DNA from: Sphaerisporangium siamense
GTDB lineage: Bacteria; Actinomycetota; Actinomycetes; Streptosporangiales; Streptosporangiaceae
DNA: 64,000 bases
Direction of reading: 5' to 3'
Assembly: GCF_014205275.1 (NCBI RefSeq)
Contig: NZ_JACHND010000001.1
Coordinates: 5,518,001 to 5,582,000, forward strand
Shown here: piece after piece, positions 33,835 through 43,140 of the stretch
How the letters are laid out: each line of letters begins with the position of its first letter
How positions within the stretch are numbered: position 1 is the first letter of the stretch
The notes under the pieces: generated by a model
Told to the model about the DNA's origin: nothing
Database searches by the model: none
The model's input: only the letters and a program-made list of their open reading frames with translations
Position numbers and translations under genes: made by a program

Positions 33835-34722
33835 ATGGCTGGTGAGCTGGTCCTGCTCGTGAACCCCGCGGCCCGTGGCGGCCGTACCTTGCGCCTGCTC
33901 GACTCCGTGGTGCGCCGCCTGCGGGCCGGCGGCCGCCCGGTGTCGGTCGTCGTGGGCGCCGACGCCGGAGACGCCCGCGAACGCGCCCGCGCGGCGGTCG
34001 CCGCGGGGCCGGAGGCCCTGGTCGCCTTCGGCGGCGACGGTCTGGTCCACCTGGCCGTCCAGGCGGTCGCCGGCACCGGCGTCCCGCTCGGGGTGATCCC
34101 CGCGGGCACCGGCAACGACATCGCCGCCGCCTTCGGCATCCCCCGGGGCGACCTGCTCGCGGCGGCGGACGTCGTCGCGGGCGGCGTGGTCCGGGTGGCC
34201 GACCTGGCGCGCACCGACGGCGGTGAATGGTTCGCCGGGGTGATGGCCTGCGGCTTCGACTCCAAGGTCAACGAGCGGGCCAACCGGATGACCGGGCGGC
34301 CCGGCGCCGCCCGCTACCTGCTGGCCATGCTGCGCGAGCTGCGCTCCTTCGCGCCCATCCCCTTCACGGTCACCCTCGACGGCGAGACCTCCGCGGGGGA
34401 GGCGACGCTGGTCGCCGTCGCCAACACCGGCTCCTACGGCGCCGGCATGCGCGTCTGCCCCCAGGCCGAGCCCGACGACGGCCTGCTCGACGTCCTCACC
34501 GTGGGCCCGATGCCCGCGGCGGCGTTCCTGCGCGTCTTCCCCCGCGTCTACCGGGGCACCCACCTCGGCCACCCGGCGATCACCGCCCGCCGCGCCCGCC
34601 GCGTCACGCTCGACGCCCCCGGCGTGGTCGCCTACGCCGACGGCGAGCGCCTCGGCCCCCTCCCGCTGACCTGCGAGATCGTCCCCGGCGCCCTGCGCGT
34701 TCTCGTCCCGCCCCCGGCCTGA
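33835..34722 (+). CDS. diacylglycerol/lipid kinase (DagK/YegS family)
   Basis: A 295-aa ATP-dependent lipid kinase. The nucleotide-binding GGDG at 66-69 is followed by the characteristic PAGTGNDIAAAFG motif. The C-terminal beta-sandwich domain contains the family's CPQAEPDDGLLDVL stretch. The likely substrate is diacylglycerol or a related lipid for recycling into phosphatidate. The same gene lies between tatC and helY in related genomes. A -10 box sits 6 nt before the start, so it appears to have its own leaderless transcript although tatC ends only 39 nt earlier. Confidence 0.9.
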   Translation: MAGELVLLVNPAARGGRTLRLLDSVVRRLRAGGRPVSVVVGADAGDARERARAAVAAGPEALVAFGGDGLVHLAVQAVAGTGVPLGVIPAGTGNDIAAAFGIPRGDLLAAADVVAGGVVRVADLARTDGGEWFAGVMACGFDSKVNERANRMTGRPGAARYLLAMLRELRSFAPIPFTVTLDGETSAGEATLVAVANTGSYGAGMRVCPQAEPDDGLLDVLTVGPMPAAAFLRVFPRVYRGTHLGHPAITARRARRVTLDAPGVVAYADGERLGPLPLTCEIVPGALRVLVPPPA

Positions 34723-34771
34723 GCGGTGCTGGGCCGGTCCGGACTCGGTCGGGCCGGAAACGTGCTGTCGG

Positions 34772-34777
34772 TAGGCT
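34772..34777 (+). promoter_or_regulatory. -10 box of a leaderless helY mRNA
   Basis: TAGGCT, 7 nt, then the ATG at 34785; no Shine-Dalgarno. Confidence 0.5.
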
Positions 34778-34784
34778 GAAGACC

Positions 34785-37532
34785 ATGACGACCCCAGCGG
34801 AACGCTACGCCGCCTTCCGTGACAAGCACGCCACCAGCGGTCCCGCCTTCACGTCCTTCCAAGGCCTCTACGACTTCCTGCTCGACGAGTTCCAGATCGA
34901 CGCCTGCCGGGCGCTGGAGGCGGGGGACGGCGTGCTGGTGGCGGCGCCGACGGGGTCCGGCAAGACCGTCGTGGGGGAGTTCGCCGTCCACCTCGCCCTC
35001 GAACAGGGCAGCAAGTGCTTCTACACCACGCCGATCAAGGCGCTGTCCAACCAGAAGTACAACGACCTGGCGCGCCGCTACGGCGCCGCCAAGGTCGGCC
35101 TGCTCACCGGCGACAACAGCGTCAACGGCGACGCCCCCATCGTGGTCATGACCACCGAGGTCCTGCGCAACATGCTCTACGCGGGCTCCAGCACGCTCGC
35201 CGGGCTCAGCCACGTGGTCATGGACGAGGTCCACTACCTCGCCGACCGGTTCCGCGGCGCCGTCTGGGAAGAGGTGATCATCCACCTCCCCGAGTCGGTG
35301 CGGGTCGTGGCCCTGTCGGCGACGGTCAGCAACGCCGAGGAGTTCGGCGAGTGGCTGGGCGAGGTGCGCGGCGACACCACGGTGATCGTCGACGAGCACC
35401 GTCCGGTGCCGCTCTGGCAGCACATGCTGGTCGGCGACCGCCTGTACGACCTGTTCGTGGACGAGGACAACCGGCCCCGCATCAACCCCTCGCTGATGCG
35501 CATCTCGCGCGACGAGCAGCGCCTGGCCCAGGCCCGCGGCCGGCGCGGGTACACCCGGCCGCGCCGCGGCGCCGGCATGGTCAGCCGGTCCGACGCGATC
35601 GAGAAGCTCGACTCCGAGGGCCTGCTGCCCGCGATCACCTTCATCTTCTCCCGCGCCGGGTGCGACGCCGCCGTCCTGCAGTGCCTGCACGCCGGGATCC
35701 GCCTCACCACCGACGGCGAGCGCCACGAGATCCGCCAGATCGTGGACGAGCGCACCGCCCACCTGCCCGACGAGGACCTCGCCGTGCTCGGGTACCTGGA
35801 GTGGCGCGACTGCCTGGAGCGCGGCCTGGCCGCCCACCACGCGGGCATGCTCCCCGCCTTCAAGGAGGTCGTCGAGGAGCTGTTCACCCGCGGCCTGGTG
35901 AAGGCGGTGTTCGCCACCGAGACCCTCGCCCTCGGCATCAACATGCCCGCGCGCTCGGTGGTGATCGAGAAGCTCGACAAGTGGAACGGCGAGACCCACG
36001 CCGACCTCACCCCGGGCGAGTACACCCAGCTCACCGGGCGTGCCGGGCGGCGCGGCATCGACGTCGAGGGCCACGCCGTGGTGGCCTGGCAGCCGGGCAT
36101 CGACCCGGTGGCCGTGGCGGGCCTGGCCAGCACCCGCACCTACCCGCTGCGCTCCAGCTTCCGCCCGTCCTACAACATGGCGGTCAACCTGGTCGGCCAG
36201 GTCGGCAGGGAGCGGGCCCGCACCCTGCTGGAGGCGTCCTTCGCCCAGTTCCAGGCCGACCGCGCCGTGGTCGGCATCGCCAAGCAGCTCCGGCGCGCCG
36301 AAGAGGCCCTGGAGGGCTACGCCGAGGCGATGACCTGCCACCTGGGCGACTTCCAGGAGTACGCGGGCATGCGCAGGGAGCTGTCGGACCGCGAGAGCGA
36401 CCTGTCGCGCCAGCGCGGCACGGCGCGGCGCGCCCAGGCCGTCCGCTCGCTGGAGGCGCTGAAGCCCGGCGACGTGATCCGCGTCCCCGGCGGGCGGCGG
36501 GCCGGGCTGGCCGTCATCCTGGACCCGGGCCTGACCATGCGCACCGAGGGGCCCTCGCCGCTGGTGCTGACCATCGGCAAGCAGGTCAAGCGGCTGTCGG
36601 CGGCCGACTTCCCCGTGCCCGTCGAGCCGGTGGAACGGCTGCGCATCCCCAAGGGGTTCAACCCGCGGGCGCCCAAGGACCGCGCCAACCTGGTCGCCAC
36701 CCTGCACGCCAAGATCGGCGACCGCGACCTCGGCCGCCCCGTGCGGGTCCGCGACCACGAGGCCGACACCGCCGCCCGCGGCGCCACCCCCGGCACCCCC
36801 GAGTGGGAGATCGCCGAGCTGCGCCGCAAACTGCGCGCCCACCCCTGCCACGGCTGCGCCGAGCGCGAGGACCACGCCCGCTGGGCCGAGCGCTACCACA
36901 AGCTGCTGCGCGAGACCGACGGGCTGCGGCGGCGCGTGGAGAGCCGCTCCCACGTGATCGCGCGCACCTTCGACCGGGTGTGCGGGGTGCTCGACCAGCT
37001 CGGCTACCTGGACGGCGAGACCGTCACCATCGAGGGCCGCCGCCTGGCCCAGCTCTACACCGAGCTGGACCTGCTCACCGCCGAGTGCCTGCGCGCCGGC
37101 ATCTGGGAGGAGCTGCCCCCCGCGGAGCTGGCCGCGTGCGTGTCCTCGCTGGTGTTCGAGTCGCGGCAGGCCGACGACGCGCGCCCGCCCAAGATCCCCG
37201 CCGGGGCCGCCAAGGAGTCGCTGGCCGCGATGGTCCGCATCTTCGCCGAGCTGGAGGACATCGAGCGCGACCACGGCCTGTCGTTCGTCCGCGAGCCCGA
37301 CCTGGGGTTCGCCTGGGCGGCGTTCCGCTGGGCCAAGGGCCACAGCCTCGACGCCGTGCTCACCGACGGCGAGCTGGCCGCCGGAGACTTCGTGCGCTGG
37401 GTCAAGCAGCTCATCGACCTGCTCGACCAGATCAGCAAGGCCGCCCCCAAGAGCGGCAAGGTGCGGCAGAACGCCTCCAAGGCCATCGACGCGCTGCGCC
37501 GCGGCGTCGTCGCCTACTCCTCGGTGGCCTGA
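34785..37532 (+). CDS. helY: Ski2-like superfamily 2 helicase HelY
   Basis: A 915-aa probable ATP-dependent RNA helicase. Motif I APTGSGKT ends at T61, motif II is DEVH at 147-150, motif III ALSATVSN, and motifs V and VI GLVKAVFATETLALG and QLTGRAGRRG are intact. A Mtr4/Ski2-like insertion and the C-terminal DSHCT helical domain follow (about 720-915). A C-x-G-C pair (HPCHGC, near 688) could bind metal. The ATG at 34785 is chosen because a TAGGCT box precedes it by 7 nt; frames extending to 34227 overlap the lipid kinase. A nuclease gene is convergent, suggesting but not proving RNA-turnover partners. Confidence 0.93.
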   Translation: MTTPAERYAAFRDKHATSGPAFTSFQGLYDFLLDEFQIDACRALEAGDGVLVAAPTGSGKTVVGEFAVHLALEQGSKCFYTTPIKALSNQKYNDLARRYGAAKVGLLTGDNSVNGDAPIVVMTTEVLRNMLYAGSSTLAGLSHVVMDEVHYLADRFRGAVWEEVIIHLPESVRVVALSATVSNAEEFGEWLGEVRGDTTVIVDEHRPVPLWQHMLVGDRLYDLFVDEDNRPRINPSLMRISRDEQRLAQARGRRGYTRPRRGAGMVSRSDAIEKLDSEGLLPAITFIFSRAGCDAAVLQCLHAGIRLTTDGERHEIRQIVDERTAHLPDEDLAVLGYLEWRDCLERGLAAHHAGMLPAFKEVVEELFTRGLVKAVFATETLALGINMPARSVVIEKLDKWNGETHADLTPGEYTQLTGRAGRRGIDVEGHAVVAWQPGIDPVAVAGLASTRTYPLRSSFRPSYNMAVNLVGQVGRERARTLLEASFAQFQADRAVVGIAKQLRRAEEALEGYAEAMTCHLGDFQEYAGMRRELSDRESDLSRQRGTARRAQAVRSLEALKPGDVIRVPGGRRAGLAVILDPGLTMRTEGPSPLVLTIGKQVKRLSAADFPVPVEPVERLRIPKGFNPRAPKDRANLVATLHAKIGDRDLGRPVRVRDHEADTAARGATPGTPEWEIAELRRKLRAHPCHGCAEREDHARWAERYHKLLRETDGLRRRVESRSHVIARTFDRVCGVLDQLGYLDGETVTIEGRRLAQLYTELDLLTAECLRAGIWEELPPAELAACVSSLVFESRQADDARPPKIPAGAAKESLAAMVRIFAELEDIERDHGLSFVREPDLGFAWAAFRWAKGHSLDAVLTDGELAAGDFVRWVKQLIDLLDQISKAAPKSGKVRQNASKAIDALRRGVVAYSSVA

Positions 37533-37541
37533 CCCCCGGGG

Positions 37542-37564
37542 CCGGCGGTTCGCGGCGCCGCCGG
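37542..37564. terminator. shared hairpin between helY and RNB genes
   Basis: CCGGCGG (37542-37548) and CCGCCGG (37558-37564) form a perfect 7-bp stem, with GGG/CCC context, between two convergent stop codons. It can end transcripts from both sides. Confidence 0.55.
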
Positions 37565-39034
37565 TCACGCCACGGTGAAGCGGACCTCCCGGGTCGCCAC
37601 GTCGGCCCGGGTGAGCCGCGCCTCCACCCGCGCGCCGAGACGCAGCCCGTCGCCGTCGCACCGGGCGACCACCGCCGGGTCGGCCACCTGCACCAGGCCC
37701 CCCGGCCTGTCCTCCTCGACGTCCACCACGACCGCGCCGAAGGTCTGCCCGACCCGGTCGCGCAGCACGAACGCCTCCACCAGGTCCACGCACGCCCGGT
37801 CCGCGGCGGCGGCGCGCCGCCCGCCGCCCGCCATGAGCGCGGGCAGCTCGGCCAGCGCCTCCTGAACCGGCTCGGGCACCGGCACGCCCGCCGCGACCGC
37901 CAGGCACACCTCGGTGGCGTACCGGTCGGCCAGGCGGCGCAGCGGCGCGGTGACGTGCGCGTACGGCGCGGCCACCGCGGCGTGCGCGGCGTCCTTCGGC
38001 GGCTCGCCGTTGAAGGCGGTGTAGGCGGCGCCGCGCAGCAGCACGGTGGACTCGTGCAGGAACGCGGCGTTGCGGGGCACCGAGGGGTCCAGCCCGTGGA
38101 CGACCTCGCCGAAGGAGGCCGAGGCCGGCCAGGGCACGCCGAGCGCCTCGGCGATCCTGCGCACCCGGGCGACCGTGTCGGGCGGGGCGGCCGGCAGCGT
38201 GCGCAGCACGCCGATCTCGGCGTCCAGCATCATGGACGCCGCCGCCATGCCCGTCATCAGGGAGATCTGCGCGTTCCACGCCTCGGCGGGCAGCGGGCAG
38301 CGGAACTCCAGGCGGTAGCCGTCCCCGTGCGGGACGACCTCCTGCTCGGGGGTGGGCAGCGTGACCCCGCCGCGGGCCCGTTCCAGCTCCAGGCGCAGCG
38401 AGCCGACCACGGGCAGCAGCCGCAGCGTGCCGTCGGCGGTGCCGGTGTCCACGGCGGCCTGCGCGTAGTCGTAGTCCAGCCGCTCCCGGCTGCGCACCAG
38501 CGCCCTGCTCACGTCCGCGCCCACCACGGCGCCGCCGGAGTCGAGGTCCAGGCACCACAGGGCCGCGGGCCGCGTCACGCCCGGCAGCAGGCTGGCGGCC
38601 CCCTCCGACAGCACGGCCGGGTGCAGGGGGACGCGCCCGTCCGGCAGGTAGACGGTCTCGACGCGCCGCCGGGCCTCGGCGTCGATCACGCCGCCCGGCG
38701 GCACGAACGCGGCGACGTCGGCGATGGCGTACCACACCCGGTAGCCCTCTCCGCGCTGCTCCAGGCACAGCGCCTGGTCCAGGTCCATGGAGCCCGGCGG
38801 GTCGATGGTCAGCAGCGGCAGGTCGGTGCGGTCGGCGGGCTCGGGCGCCTCGGCCAGGCCGCGCCGCGCGCCAGGGTCGGTGTGCGCGGTGTACGGGGCC
38901 GCGCCGGCGACACGGCGGGCCTCCTCCACCACCGGCCCGGGGAACGCGTCCGGCAGCTCCATCTCGGCGCGGATGCGGTCGAAGCCCTCGGCGAGCTTCG
39001 GCGCGCCGGACACGTGAATCGCTTTGGGAGGCAC
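37565..39034 (-). CDS. RNB-domain ribonuclease (RNase II/R family)
   Basis: A 489-aa 3'-5' exoribonuclease-type protein. The catalytic acidic cluster is in TIDPPGSMDLDQAL (D78, D84, D86), and AHVTAPLRRLADRYA is the second family signature. It lacks the N-terminal cold-shock domains and has only a short C-terminal region in place of a full S1 domain, so it is smaller than RNase R. The GTG at 39034 is preceded by a TAGGAT box at the leaderless distance. It is convergent with helY. Confidence 0.88.
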   Translation of the reverse strand: MPPKAIHVSGAPKLAEGFDRIRAEMELPDAFPGPVVEEARRVAGAAPYTAHTDPGARRGLAEAPEPADRTDLPLLTIDPPGSMDLDQALCLEQRGEGYRVWYAIADVAAFVPPGGVIDAEARRRVETVYLPDGRVPLHPAVLSEGAASLLPGVTRPAALWCLDLDSGGAVVGADVSRALVRSRERLDYDYAQAAVDTGTADGTLRLLPVVGSLRLELERARGGVTLPTPEQEVVPHGDGYRLEFRCPLPAEAWNAQISLMTGMAAASMMLDAEIGVLRTLPAAPPDTVARVRRIAEALGVPWPASASFGEVVHGLDPSVPRNAAFLHESTVLLRGAAYTAFNGEPPKDAAHAAVAAPYAHVTAPLRRLADRYATEVCLAVAAGVPVPEPVQEALAELPALMAGGGRRAAAADRACVDLVEAFVLRDRVGQTFGAVVVDVEEDRPGGLVQVADPAVVARCDGDGLRLGARVEARLTRADVATREVRFTVA

Positions 39035-39040
39035 ATCCGG

Positions 39041-39046
39041 ATCCTA
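39041..39046 (-). promoter_or_regulatory. -10 box of a leaderless RNB-gene mRNA
   Basis: On the minus strand TAGGAT, 6 nt, then the GTG at 39034; no Shine-Dalgarno. Confidence 0.45.
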
Positions 39047-39068
39047 GGGGGAGCGGGCGCGCGGGTCG

Positions 39069-39974
39069 TCAGCGGGCGAGCGCGGCCAGCAGGCGGTTCA
39101 GCGGCCCGTTCAGGTCGTAGCGGTCGGCGAGGGCCACCAGCGCCTCCGGGTCGCGCGGCTTCTCCGGCAGGGTCATGTCCACCGGGGGCAGCGGCGCGTC
39201 GTGGGCCACCTTGACCACGGCCGGCGCCACGTCCAGGTAGTCGCGCGCCTTGATGAGCTTGGCGCGGCTGCCGGCGGGGAAGCCGTCGGTGACGCCCTCG
39301 TCCAGCGCGGCCAGCAGGTCCTCCAGGGACCCGAACCGGGTGATCAGCGCGGACGCCGTCTTGTCGCCCACGCCCGGCACGCCCGGCAGGCCGTCGCTGG
39401 GGTCCCCGCGCAGGGTGGCGAAGTCGGCGTAGGCGCGGCCGGGGATGCCGTACTTGGCGGTGACCTCGGCCTCGTCGACGGTCTGCAGGTTGCGGATGCC
39501 CTTGACCGTGTAGAGCACCCGGCAGGGGCGCGCGTCGTCCACGAGCTGGAACAGATCGCGGTCGCCGGTGACGATGTCGACCGCGCCGGCGGCGCCGGCG
39601 GCGTAGGTGCCGATGACGTCGTCGGCCTCGTAGCCGGGCACGCCGACGCGGGCGACGCCGACCGCGTCCAGCACCGCCTCGATGACCGGGACCTGCGGGG
39701 CCAGCGTGTCCGGCACCTGCTCCTCGTCGCCCTCGGCGACCCGGTGCGCCTTGTAGGACGGGATGGCGGCGACCCGGAACGCCGGTCGCCAGTCGGCGTC
39801 CATGCACGCCACCAGCTCGCCGGGGGAATGGCCGCGCACCAGGGTGGCGATCATGTCGATCAGCCCGCGCACGGCGTTGACCGGCATGCCGTCCGGCGCG
39901 GTCATCGACTCCGGGACTCCGTAGAACGCGCGGAAGTACAACGACGGGGTGTCGAGAAGCATCAGCCCAGGCAT
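39069..39974 (-). CDS. 5'-3' exonuclease (FEN/Pol I N-domain type)
   Basis: A 301-aa stand-alone flap/5' nuclease homologous to the N-terminal domain of DNA polymerase I. Metal-site acidic motifs are visible: LLDTPSLYFRAF, GYEADDVIG and VTGDRDLFQLV, with the H3TH helix-hairpin region DGLPGVPGVGDKTA. It is the counterpart of Rv2090 by family and location. The ATG at 39974 follows GGAGGAT; the longer frame to 40052 lacks support. It lies 34 nt before the RNB gene on the same strand, so the two may be co-transcribed, although the latter also has its own -10 box. Confidence 0.9.
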   Translation of the reverse strand: MPGLMLLDTPSLYFRAFYGVPESMTAPDGMPVNAVRGLIDMIATLVRGHSPGELVACMDADWRPAFRVAAIPSYKAHRVAEGDEEQVPDTLAPQVPVIEAVLDAVGVARVGVPGYEADDVIGTYAAGAAGAVDIVTGDRDLFQLVDDARPCRVLYTVKGIRNLQTVDEAEVTAKYGIPGRAYADFATLRGDPSDGLPGVPGVGDKTASALITRFGSLEDLLAALDEGVTDGFPAGSRAKLIKARDYLDVAPAVVKVAHDAPLPPVDMTLPEKPRDPEALVALADRYDLNGPLNRLLAALAR

Positions 39975-40051
39975 GGGCCCATCCTCCCAGCAGCACCGCC
40001 CGGCCCGGGCCGCCGTCCCCGGCGGGTGCGGACAGAGAGATCGGTGTGGCA

Positions 40052-40057
40052 TAGATT
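40052..40057 (+). promoter_or_regulatory. -10 box of a leaderless peptidase mRNA
   Basis: TAGATT, 7 nt, then the GTG at 40065; no Shine-Dalgarno. Confidence 0.45.
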
Positions 40058-40064
40058 GGGTGCC

Positions 40065-41183
40065 GTGACAACGACGTCCTCAGATGACCTTTTCCCGGTG
40101 TCCCGTCTCGCGGCCGTGCGCGAGGCCGCCGGGACGGCCGGGGTCGGCGCCCTGCTGCTCACCCCCGGACCTGACCTGCGCTACGTCACCGGATACGACG
40201 CGCTGCCGCTGGAGCGGCTCACCTGCCTGGTGGTGCCCGCGGACGGCGAGGCGTTCCTCGTGGTGCCGCGGCTGGAGCTGCCCGCCGCCGAGCACTCCCC
40301 GGCCGCGCGCCTTGGGCTTGAGTTCGTCGCCTGGGACGAGACCGACGACCCGTACGCGCTGGTCGCCCGCCGCCTCGGCTCCCCGTCCGTCGTCGCCCTC
40401 GCCGACCGCATGTGGGCCATGCAGTCCCTGCGGTTCCGCGCGGCCCTGCCGGGCGCCGAGCAGGTGCTCGCCGGGTCGGTGCTCGGGCGGCTGCGCGTGC
40501 GCAAGAGCCCCGCCGAGGTCGCGGCCCTGCGCGAGGCGGGCGCCGCCATCGACGCCGTCCACGCGCAGGTGCCCGGGTTCCTGCGGGCCGGGCGCACCGA
40601 GCGCGAGGTCGGCAGGGACATCGCCGAGGCGATCCTCGCCGCCGGCCACTCCACCGTCGACTTCGTCATCGTCGGCTCCGGCCCCAACGGCGCCAGCCCG
40701 CACCACGAGCTGTCCGACCGGGTGATTCAGCCCGGCGACCCCGTGGTGGTGGACATCGGCGGGCAGATGCCGAGCGGGTACTGCTCGGACTCCACCCGCG
40801 TCTACTGCGTGGGCGAGCCGCCCGCCGGGTTCGCCGAGTACTACGAGGTGCTGCGCCGCGCCCAGGACGCCGCGTGCGCCGCCGTGCGCCCCGGCGTGCC
40901 GTGCGAGTCCGTCGACGCCGCCGCGCGCGAGATCATCGCCGAGGCCGGCCACGGCGAGCACTTCATCCACCGCACCGGCCACGGCATCGGCCTGGAGACC
41001 CACGAGGACCCCTACATCGTCAGCGGCAACACCGCGCCGCTGGCCCCCGGGTTCGCCTTCTCGGTCGAGCCCGGCATCTACCTGCCCTCCCGGCACGGCG
41101 CCCGCATCGAGGACATCGTCGTGTGCACCGAAACCGGCGGCGAGCGTCTCAACGACCGGCCGCGCGAGCTCGTCGTAGTCTGA
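40065..41183 (+). CDS. M24 metallopeptidase (Xaa-Pro dipeptidase type)
   Basis: A 372-aa cytoplasmic peptidase with a creatinase-like N-domain and a C-terminal pita-bread fold. The dinuclear metal ligands are present: D230 in VVDIGG, the second Asp in CSDSTRVY, the His in HRTGHGIGLETHEDP, E335 in SVEPGIYLP and E349 in ARIEDIVV. It corresponds by family and neighbourhood to the mycobacterial pepE next to the Rv2090 exonuclease. The GTG at 40065 is divergent from the exonuclease and has a -10 box 7 nt upstream. Confidence 0.9.
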   Translation: MTTTSSDDLFPVSRLAAVREAAGTAGVGALLLTPGPDLRYVTGYDALPLERLTCLVVPADGEAFLVVPRLELPAAEHSPAARLGLEFVAWDETDDPYALVARRLGSPSVVALADRMWAMQSLRFRAALPGAEQVLAGSVLGRLRVRKSPAEVAALREAGAAIDAVHAQVPGFLRAGRTEREVGRDIAEAILAAGHSTVDFVIVGSGPNGASPHHELSDRVIQPGDPVVVDIGGQMPSGYCSDSTRVYCVGEPPAGFAEYYEVLRRAQDAACAAVRPGVPCESVDAAAREIIAEAGHGEHFIHRTGHGIGLETHEDPYIVSGNTAPLAPGFAFSVEPGIYLPSRHGARIEDIVVCTETGGERLNDRPRELVVV

Positions 41184-41280
41184 TCCCATGGCCGTGCGCG
41201 CCACGCGGGGCGATCCCTTCGCGCGGCGCGTCCCCGGCCACCACCCCCCAGGCCAGACCTCTGCGATCCGGAGTGACTAG

Positions 41281-42438
41281 ATGGCGGTCGACCGCGCCCT
41301 GCCCACCCCCGAGGCCCACGATCTGCTCGACCTGGTGCGAGACCTCATCGCCAAGGAGGTCGCCCCGCGGGCGGCCGGTGACGAGGCCGAGGGCCGCTTC
41401 CCCCGCGAGGTGTTCGCCACGCTCGGCCGCAGCGGCCTGCTCGGCCTGCCCTACCCCGAGGAGTACGGCGGCGCCGCCCAGCCCCAGGAGGTCTACCTCC
41501 AGGTCGTCGAGGAACTGGCCGCGGCCTTCCTCGCCGTCGGCCTCGGCCTGTCGGTGCACACCCTGTCGTGCTTCCCCGTGGCCTCCTACGCCCGCGAGGA
41601 GGTCAGGGCCGCCCTGCTGCCCGGCATGCTCGGCGGCGAGCTGCTCGGCGCGTACTGCCTGTCGGAGCCGCAGTCGGGCTCGGACGCCGCCGCGCTCGCC
41701 ACCCGGGCCGGCCGCGCGCCCGAGGGCGGCTACGAGCTGAACGGCGTCAAGGCGTGGACCACCCACGGCGGCGCGGCCGACTTCTACACCCTGATGGCCC
41801 GCACCTCCGACGGCGGGGCGCGCGGCATCTCCTGCTTCCACGTGCCCGCCACCGCGCCGGGGCTGTCGTTCGGCCGCCCGGAGCGCAAGATGGGCATGCG
41901 CTCCTCGCCGACCGCGCAGGTCCGCCTGGACGGGGTGCGGCTGGGCGAGGACGCGCTGATCGGCGCCGAGGGGGAGGGCTTCCGCATCGCCATGGCCGCC
42001 CTGGACGGCGGCCGGCTCGGCATCGCCGCCTGCGCGGTCGGCGTCGCCCAGGCCGCCCTGGACGCCGCCTCCTCCTACGCCCGCGAGCGCCGCCAGTTCG
42101 GCTCGCGCATCGCCGACTTCCAGGGCGTCGGCTTCATGCTCGCCGACATGGCCACCCAGGTCGCCGCCGCCCGCTCCCTGTACCTCGACGCCGCGCGGCT
42201 GCGCGACGCCGGGCGCCCGTACGGCCCGCGGGCCGCGATGGCCAAGCTCTTCGCCACCGACGCCGCCATGAAGGTCACCACCGACGCGGTGCAGATCTTC
42301 GGCGGGTACGGCTACGTCGAGGACTTCCCGGTCGAGCGGTACATGCGCGAGGCGAAGGTCCTGCAGATCGTCGAGGGCACCAACCAGATCCAGCGCCTGG
42401 TGATCAGCCGCGCCCTCGGCAAGGGCGAACCGGTGTGA
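41281..42438 (+). CDS. acyl-CoA dehydrogenase
   Basis: A 385-aa FAD enzyme catalysing alpha,beta-dehydrogenation of an acyl-CoA. Family signatures: CLSEPQSGSDAAAL in the middle domain and QIFGGYGYVEDFPVERYMRE near the C-terminus. The catalytic base is probably E365 in IVEGTNQIQ, the position used by short- and medium-chain members. The ATG at 41281 follows GGAGTGA. It is 97 nt downstream of the peptidase on the same strand. No electron-transfer flavoprotein genes are nearby, so the pathway is unresolved; a thiolase lies 2 kb away. Confidence 0.92.
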   Translation: MAVDRALPTPEAHDLLDLVRDLIAKEVAPRAAGDEAEGRFPREVFATLGRSGLLGLPYPEEYGGAAQPQEVYLQVVEELAAAFLAVGLGLSVHTLSCFPVASYAREEVRAALLPGMLGGELLGAYCLSEPQSGSDAAALATRAGRAPEGGYELNGVKAWTTHGGAADFYTLMARTSDGGARGISCFHVPATAPGLSFGRPERKMGMRSSPTAQVRLDGVRLGEDALIGAEGEGFRIAMAALDGGRLGIAACAVGVAQAALDAASSYARERRQFGSRIADFQGVGFMLADMATQVAAARSLYLDAARLRDAGRPYGPRAAMAKLFATDAAMKVTTDAVQIFGGYGYVEDFPVERYMREAKVLQIVEGTNQIQRLVISRALGKGEPV

Positions 42439-42457
42439 CGCGGTCGGGCGCGGCTGG

Positions 42458-42988
42458 CTAGCCGTTGAGCAGCTTCTCCAGGCGCTTGATCACCGGGCGC
42501 CACGTGACGGGGAGGGTGTAGCGGACCACGCTCTTGCCGTGGTAGGTGAGCGTGTACTTGTACAGGTCGGCCCCCGGCGGCTGGGTCTGGGAGCGTCCCA
42601 GCTTGAGCCGCTTCAGGTCGGCGCGGAGCTTGCGCAGGTCCGTCCCGGTCAGGCAGCGCTTGACGGCCGGGGCGGACCGGTGGGTGAGCCGGGTGCAGCC
42701 GTCGGTGTAGACGACCACCAGGTCGTCCACGCCGATGAAGCCGCCCTGCCGCCGCAGCTTCACCAGGGTCTTCACCCGCGGCTTGACCAGGGACGCGGCG
42801 GTCGCGGCGGACGTCGTCGTGGACGCGGACGCCGTGGACCGAGTGGACACAGGGGACGCGGGGAGCGCCGCGGTCGCGGAGGCGGCCGTGGGCGTCCCGC
42901 CGGGCGGGGTCTCCGCCAGGGACGGGGTCGCGCCCGTGACCGCCACCGGGACGAGCGCCGAGATCAACGCGATACGCCAGATTCTCAT
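42458..42988 (-). CDS. secreted emfourin-like protein
   Basis: A 176-aa exported protein. The signal peptide covers about residues 1-28 (RIWRIALISALVPVAVTGATP), followed by a Ser/Thr/Ala-rich linker to about 72. The C-terminal 100 residues carry the pattern of emfourin-type protease inhibitors: a GGF-G strand (RRQGGFIGVDDLVV), the LRADLKRLKL helix, a DLYKYTLTYHG strand and a final IKRLEKLL helix. Two cysteines (TDGCTRL, KRCLTG) may form a disulfide. The ATG at 42988 follows AAAAGGG. Inhibitor function is inferred from the pattern only; no protease gene is adjacent. It is convergent with the acyl-CoA dehydrogenase. Confidence 0.6.
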   Translation of the reverse strand: MRIWRIALISALVPVAVTGATPSLAETPPGGTPTAASATAALPASPVSTRSTASASTTTSAATAASLVKPRVKTLVKLRRQGGFIGVDDLVVVYTDGCTRLTHRSAPAVKRCLTGTDLRKLRADLKRLKLGRSQTQPPGADLYKYTLTYHGKSVVRYTLPVTWRPVIKRLEKLLNG

Positions 42989-43140
42989 GACCCTTTTAAC
43001 GTACTCCGGGCCCGGACGGCTCACCGGTGTTTCGCGCGACCCGTCCGGGGACGGACACCGGACGGGCGCCGGGGCGCGGGGGAGACCGGTGGGTAGGGTG
43101 GGGGCGTAGCGTGAGATGCCCAGGCGACGGAGGTACGGCG

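Noticed and set aside
34632-38768. A very long open frame (over 1300 codons) on the minus strand across helY
   Set aside because: It is antisense to helY, rich in Arg/Gly/Ala/Pro with no recognisable domain apart from nuclease pieces in the wrong frame; such shadows are expected at this GC content.
35015-39214. A roughly 1400-codon plus-strand frame overlapping helY and the nuclease
   Set aside because: It runs in an alternative frame of helY, then antisense to the RNB gene, with shadow-like composition and no start signal.
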